DNA of 6,942 nucleotides from Phytoactinopolyspora endophytica (lineage in GTDB: Bacteria > Actinomycetota > Actinomycetes > Jiangellales > Jiangellaceae): positions 2,671 through 9,612 of the forward strand of contig NZ_ML142875.1 in assembly GCF_004138495.1 (NCBI RefSeq). The letters are read 5' to 3'. Both the position numbers and the translations under genes were made by a program. Shown one piece after another: positions 5,320 through 6,942 of the stretch. Under the pieces are notes generated by a model. That model made no database searches, was not told the origin of the DNA, and worked only from the letters and a program-made list of their open reading frames with translations. Every line of letters starts with the position of its first letter. The first letter of the stretch is position 1.

Positions 5320-5504
5320 CCAGGTCAGAGCCAGTTTGAGTCGCTAAGCACAGCATGATCACAGGGTTCTGTGAGGCTCGGTAGCCGAACGCGCTGAGGC
5401 GCCGACGCTGGTGGTAACCGGGCCCGTCGGTCCGGCCGCCATAACCTTTTGAGCGCCGCCGTAGCATGAGCAGCACCTAGGGATACTTGCTGAAGGAGCT
5501 ATAC

Positions 5505-6098
5505 GTGCCATTCACCGATTCGACCGAACCTGTTCCCGCTGAGTTGAGGACCGAAGAGTTCGTCTTGCGTCCGATCGTGGCTGCCGACACGGAGCTGGAT
5601 TATGCCGCGGTGATGGAAACGCGTGAGTACCTGCGGTTATGGCGACAGTCAACGTGGCCCGAGGACGACTTCACGGTGGAGGCGAACCGGAAAGACGTCA
5701 TCGACCTCGAACAACGCCATGCTGCGCATGGTGCGTTCACGTACACGGTGCTCGACCCTGACGGCACCAGATGCTTGGGCTGCGTCTACGTCTTTCCCAC
5801 GAGTGCCACGTTCCTCGCGAGATCCACGGTGATTCCAGTCGGTGACGATGGGTGGGTGGACGTCGACGCCGTCATCTTGTTCTGGGCTCGTCTGTCCCAG
5901 ATGGCGAGCGGTATGGACGAGCGTCTTCTCGCCGCGCTTCGTGCGTGGTTCAAGGACGAGTGGAAGCTCGAGAGAACCGTCTACGTCACGAGTGAGCAGT
6001 TCACACAGCAAGTGGATCTCCTGGAGCGCACCGATCTGAGCCTGAAGTTCGAGCTGCTCGAGCCCGGCAAGCCAAGAAGGCGTCTCGTCTTTGGCTGA
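5505..6098 (+). CDS. GNAT-family N-acetyltransferase
   Basis: GTG 5505 is chosen because AAGGAG (5493-5498) lies six bases before it; the in-frame TTG at 5487 lies upstream of that site. The 197-residue product follows a GNAT-like plan: LRTEEFVLRPIVAADTELDY (14-33), a central FTYTVLDPDGTRCLGCVYVFP (78-98), DVDAVILFWARLSQM (119-133), and MDERLLAALRAWFKDEW (137-153), with a final strand KPRRRLVFG. The usual acyl-CoA loop (Q/R-x-x-G-x-G/A) is not clearly present; SQMASGMDE occupies its place, so the enzyme may be divergent. The substrate cannot be predicted. The gene appears to be a single transcription unit; upstream bases 5320-5504 show no clear promoter boxes. High G/C third positions look native. 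Confidence 0.65.
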   Translation: MPFTDSTEPVPAELRTEEFVLRPIVAADTELDYAAVMETREYLRLWRQSTWPEDDFTVEANRKDVIDLEQRHAAHGAFTYTVLDPDGTRCLGCVYVFPTSATFLARSTVIPVGDDGWVDVDAVILFWARLSQMASGMDERLLAALRAWFKDEWKLERTVYVTSEQFTQQVDLLERTDLSLKFELLEPGKPRRRLVFG

Positions 6099-6120
6099 GT
6101 GGCCGCACGCCAAGAATTGG

Positions 6121-6603
6121 TCAGGACTGGGAAGAGTCATTCACAGAAGGGTGGCCAGCGGCGTAGATCGCTGGGGCTTAGTAGCCGAGCGAGCTGTGTC
6201 GTCGGCGGTGGTTGTAGTCCTGCTTCCAGTCGCTGATCACGACGCGAGCCTGGGCCAGGGACCAGAAGATGTTGATGTTCAGGCATTCGTCGCGCACGCG
6301 GCTGTTGAAAGACTCGGCGTAGCCGTTGCGCCAGGGTTCGCCGGGCGGGATGAACGAGAGCCCGACTTGTTCGGAGCATCAGCTTTGGGACCGGGCGGAC
6401 GCTGTGGTGGCGCCCGTGCGTTTGCGTCGACGCCCGCTGCGGAACGCGCAGGCCTTCCTCGCGCCACAGCCGCTGGACTTCTTGTGGTTGACGTTCCAGC
6501 CCTCGGTCCGCGCATCGTGATACGCGGGCCGGAACCCGCGCCGCGGATGGTCTTTGGCGTGCTGCCGCAGCCAGGTTCGTAACGCCGCGTCCGGGTCGGC
6601 CAC
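6121..6603 (-). pseudogene. IS3-family transposase (OrfB) remnant, internally deleted and frameshifted
   Basis: The minus strand shows two pieces of one IS3-type OrfB. The N-terminal piece (about 6603-6470) reads ADPDAALRTWLRQHAKDHP then RRGFRPAYHDARTEGWNVNH. A neighbouring frame continues VQRLWREEGLRVPQR, so a one-base deletion lies near 6477, and the original frame later resumes with RRRKRTGATTA. The C-terminal piece (6360-6181) reads LSFIPPGEPWRNGYAESFNS, RVRDECLNI and, at the end, RRRHSSLGY; the Glu in AESFN is the third catalytic DDE residue. The two catalytic Asp residues and roughly a hundred or more residues between are missing, with the junction near 6358-6380 beside an in-frame TGA (6379-6381). 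An in-frame TAA (6178-6180) interrupts the C-terminus, which otherwise reads on to TGA 6121-6123. OrfA and the OrfB start are absent. The element cannot transpose by itself. Confidence 0.88.
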
Positions 6604-6609
6604 GCTCGT

Positions 6610-6942
6610 GCTGACCTCTCAGTCTTCAGTGACCAGATTTCGGCAATCGCGATCCCGCTTCTGGCGGCAGTTGTCCTCGGCGCGAGCGCAACGCAGATGG
6701 GCCAGCTCACCGCTGCATCGAAAGTACCGATGGTTGTGATCGGTCTGATATTGGGGTCTGGGTCAACCGCGTCCGCCGTCGGCGTCTGGTGATCATGACG
6801 AACCTGGCACGCGCCGGAATGCTGTTGGTGATTCCGCCTGCAGCCGCCGACTTGCTGAGCATGCCGCCGCTGTACCTGGCGTCCTTCGTGGTAGCGGCCC
6901 TCGGCGTGGTGTCTCGGACCTCGGGGGCGGCGTCGCTGGCAG
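6610..6942 (+). pseudogene. MFS transporter fragment, 5'-truncated and frameshifted, continues past the window
   Basis: The plus strand encodes the first helices of a major facilitator superfamily efflux protein. The first part (frame of 6628) reads LSVFSDQISAIAIPLLAAV, VLGASATQMGQLTAASKVP and MVVIGL. It then switches at a run of four G residues (6753-6756) to the next frame, which reads VWVNRVRRRRLVIMTNLARA, then GMLLVIPPAAADLL and further hydrophobic residues to the edge. In MFS drug exporters these two parts are contiguous, with the R-rich loop between helices 2 and 3. Adding one G restores the frame; without it translation stops at TGA 6790-6792. No start codon or ribosome binding site fits, and the usual first residues of helix 1 are replaced by the IS3 remnant ending at about 6603. 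Either the IS truncated the gene, or both ended here in a later rearrangement. Confidence 0.75.

Noticed and set aside
6091..6582. 163-codon plus-strand open frame
   Set aside because: It lies antisense to the recognisable IS3 transposase remnant; long spurious frames are common in high-GC DNA.
6279..6710. 143-codon minus-strand open frame
   Set aside because: Mostly Arg/Ala/Pro-rich out-of-frame reading; only a few residues (KADAPN) correspond to a shifted part of the IS3 transposase.
1..6942. CRISPR array, retron or CBASS cyclase
   Set aside because: No regularly spaced repeats, reverse transcriptase motifs or CD-NTase motifs were seen on either strand.

Overview
The window looks like an accessory region of a high-GC actinobacterium of Streptomyces or Micromonospora type. 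Most genes have strongly G/C-biased third codon positions, GTG starts occur, and the protein families are typical of that phylum: a short GntR regulator, a tandem helix-turn-helix protein, a GNAT acetyltransferase and an MFS efflux pump. The genus cannot be fixed from sequence alone. No tRNA, rRNA, CRISPR array or integrase was seen.

Layout, left to right. Positions 1-883 hold a possible C-terminal tail of an upstream gene, a short GntR-type winged-helix regulator, and one or two small unrecognised coding segments. These two segments look like a single gene split by a -1 frame change near 545-557. Positions 884-1172 are non-coding and carry two GC-rich inverted repeats. Positions 1173-1946 encode a stand-alone TIR-like protein of the CAP12/Pycsar-effector type, probably an NAD-consuming immune enzyme. 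It converges on a minus-strand gene (1957-2646) for a helix-hairpin-helix/GPD-like protein.

The centrepiece is 2975-4867. An AT-rich promoter region with a perfect 12-bp palindrome precedes three tightly overlapping genes: a ThsB-like MTH538/DUF1863 TIR protein; a ThsA-like protein with two transmembrane segments and a macro domain (DUF6430 type); and a HIT-family (histidine triad) nucleotide hydrolase. The first two match the plan of type II Thoeris anti-phage defence, where the TIR enzyme makes a histidine-ADP-ribose signal that a membrane-anchored macro-domain effector senses. The third gene, joined by an ATGA overlap, is the unexpected part. A HIT enzyme could degrade or process the nucleotide signal, acting as an off-switch or timer, or could act on other adenylylated products. 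I know of no described role for HIT proteins in Thoeris, so this is the best candidate here for an undescribed system.

Positions 4879-6942 look like mobile and decaying DNA: a tandem HTH protein often seen with mobile elements, a GNAT acetyltransferase with a good ribosome binding site, an internally deleted and frameshifted IS3-family transposase remnant on the minus strand, and a 5'-truncated, frameshifted MFS transporter running off the right edge. Two unrelated TIR lineages about 1.1 kb apart, with insertion-sequence debris nearby, fit a small defence island.
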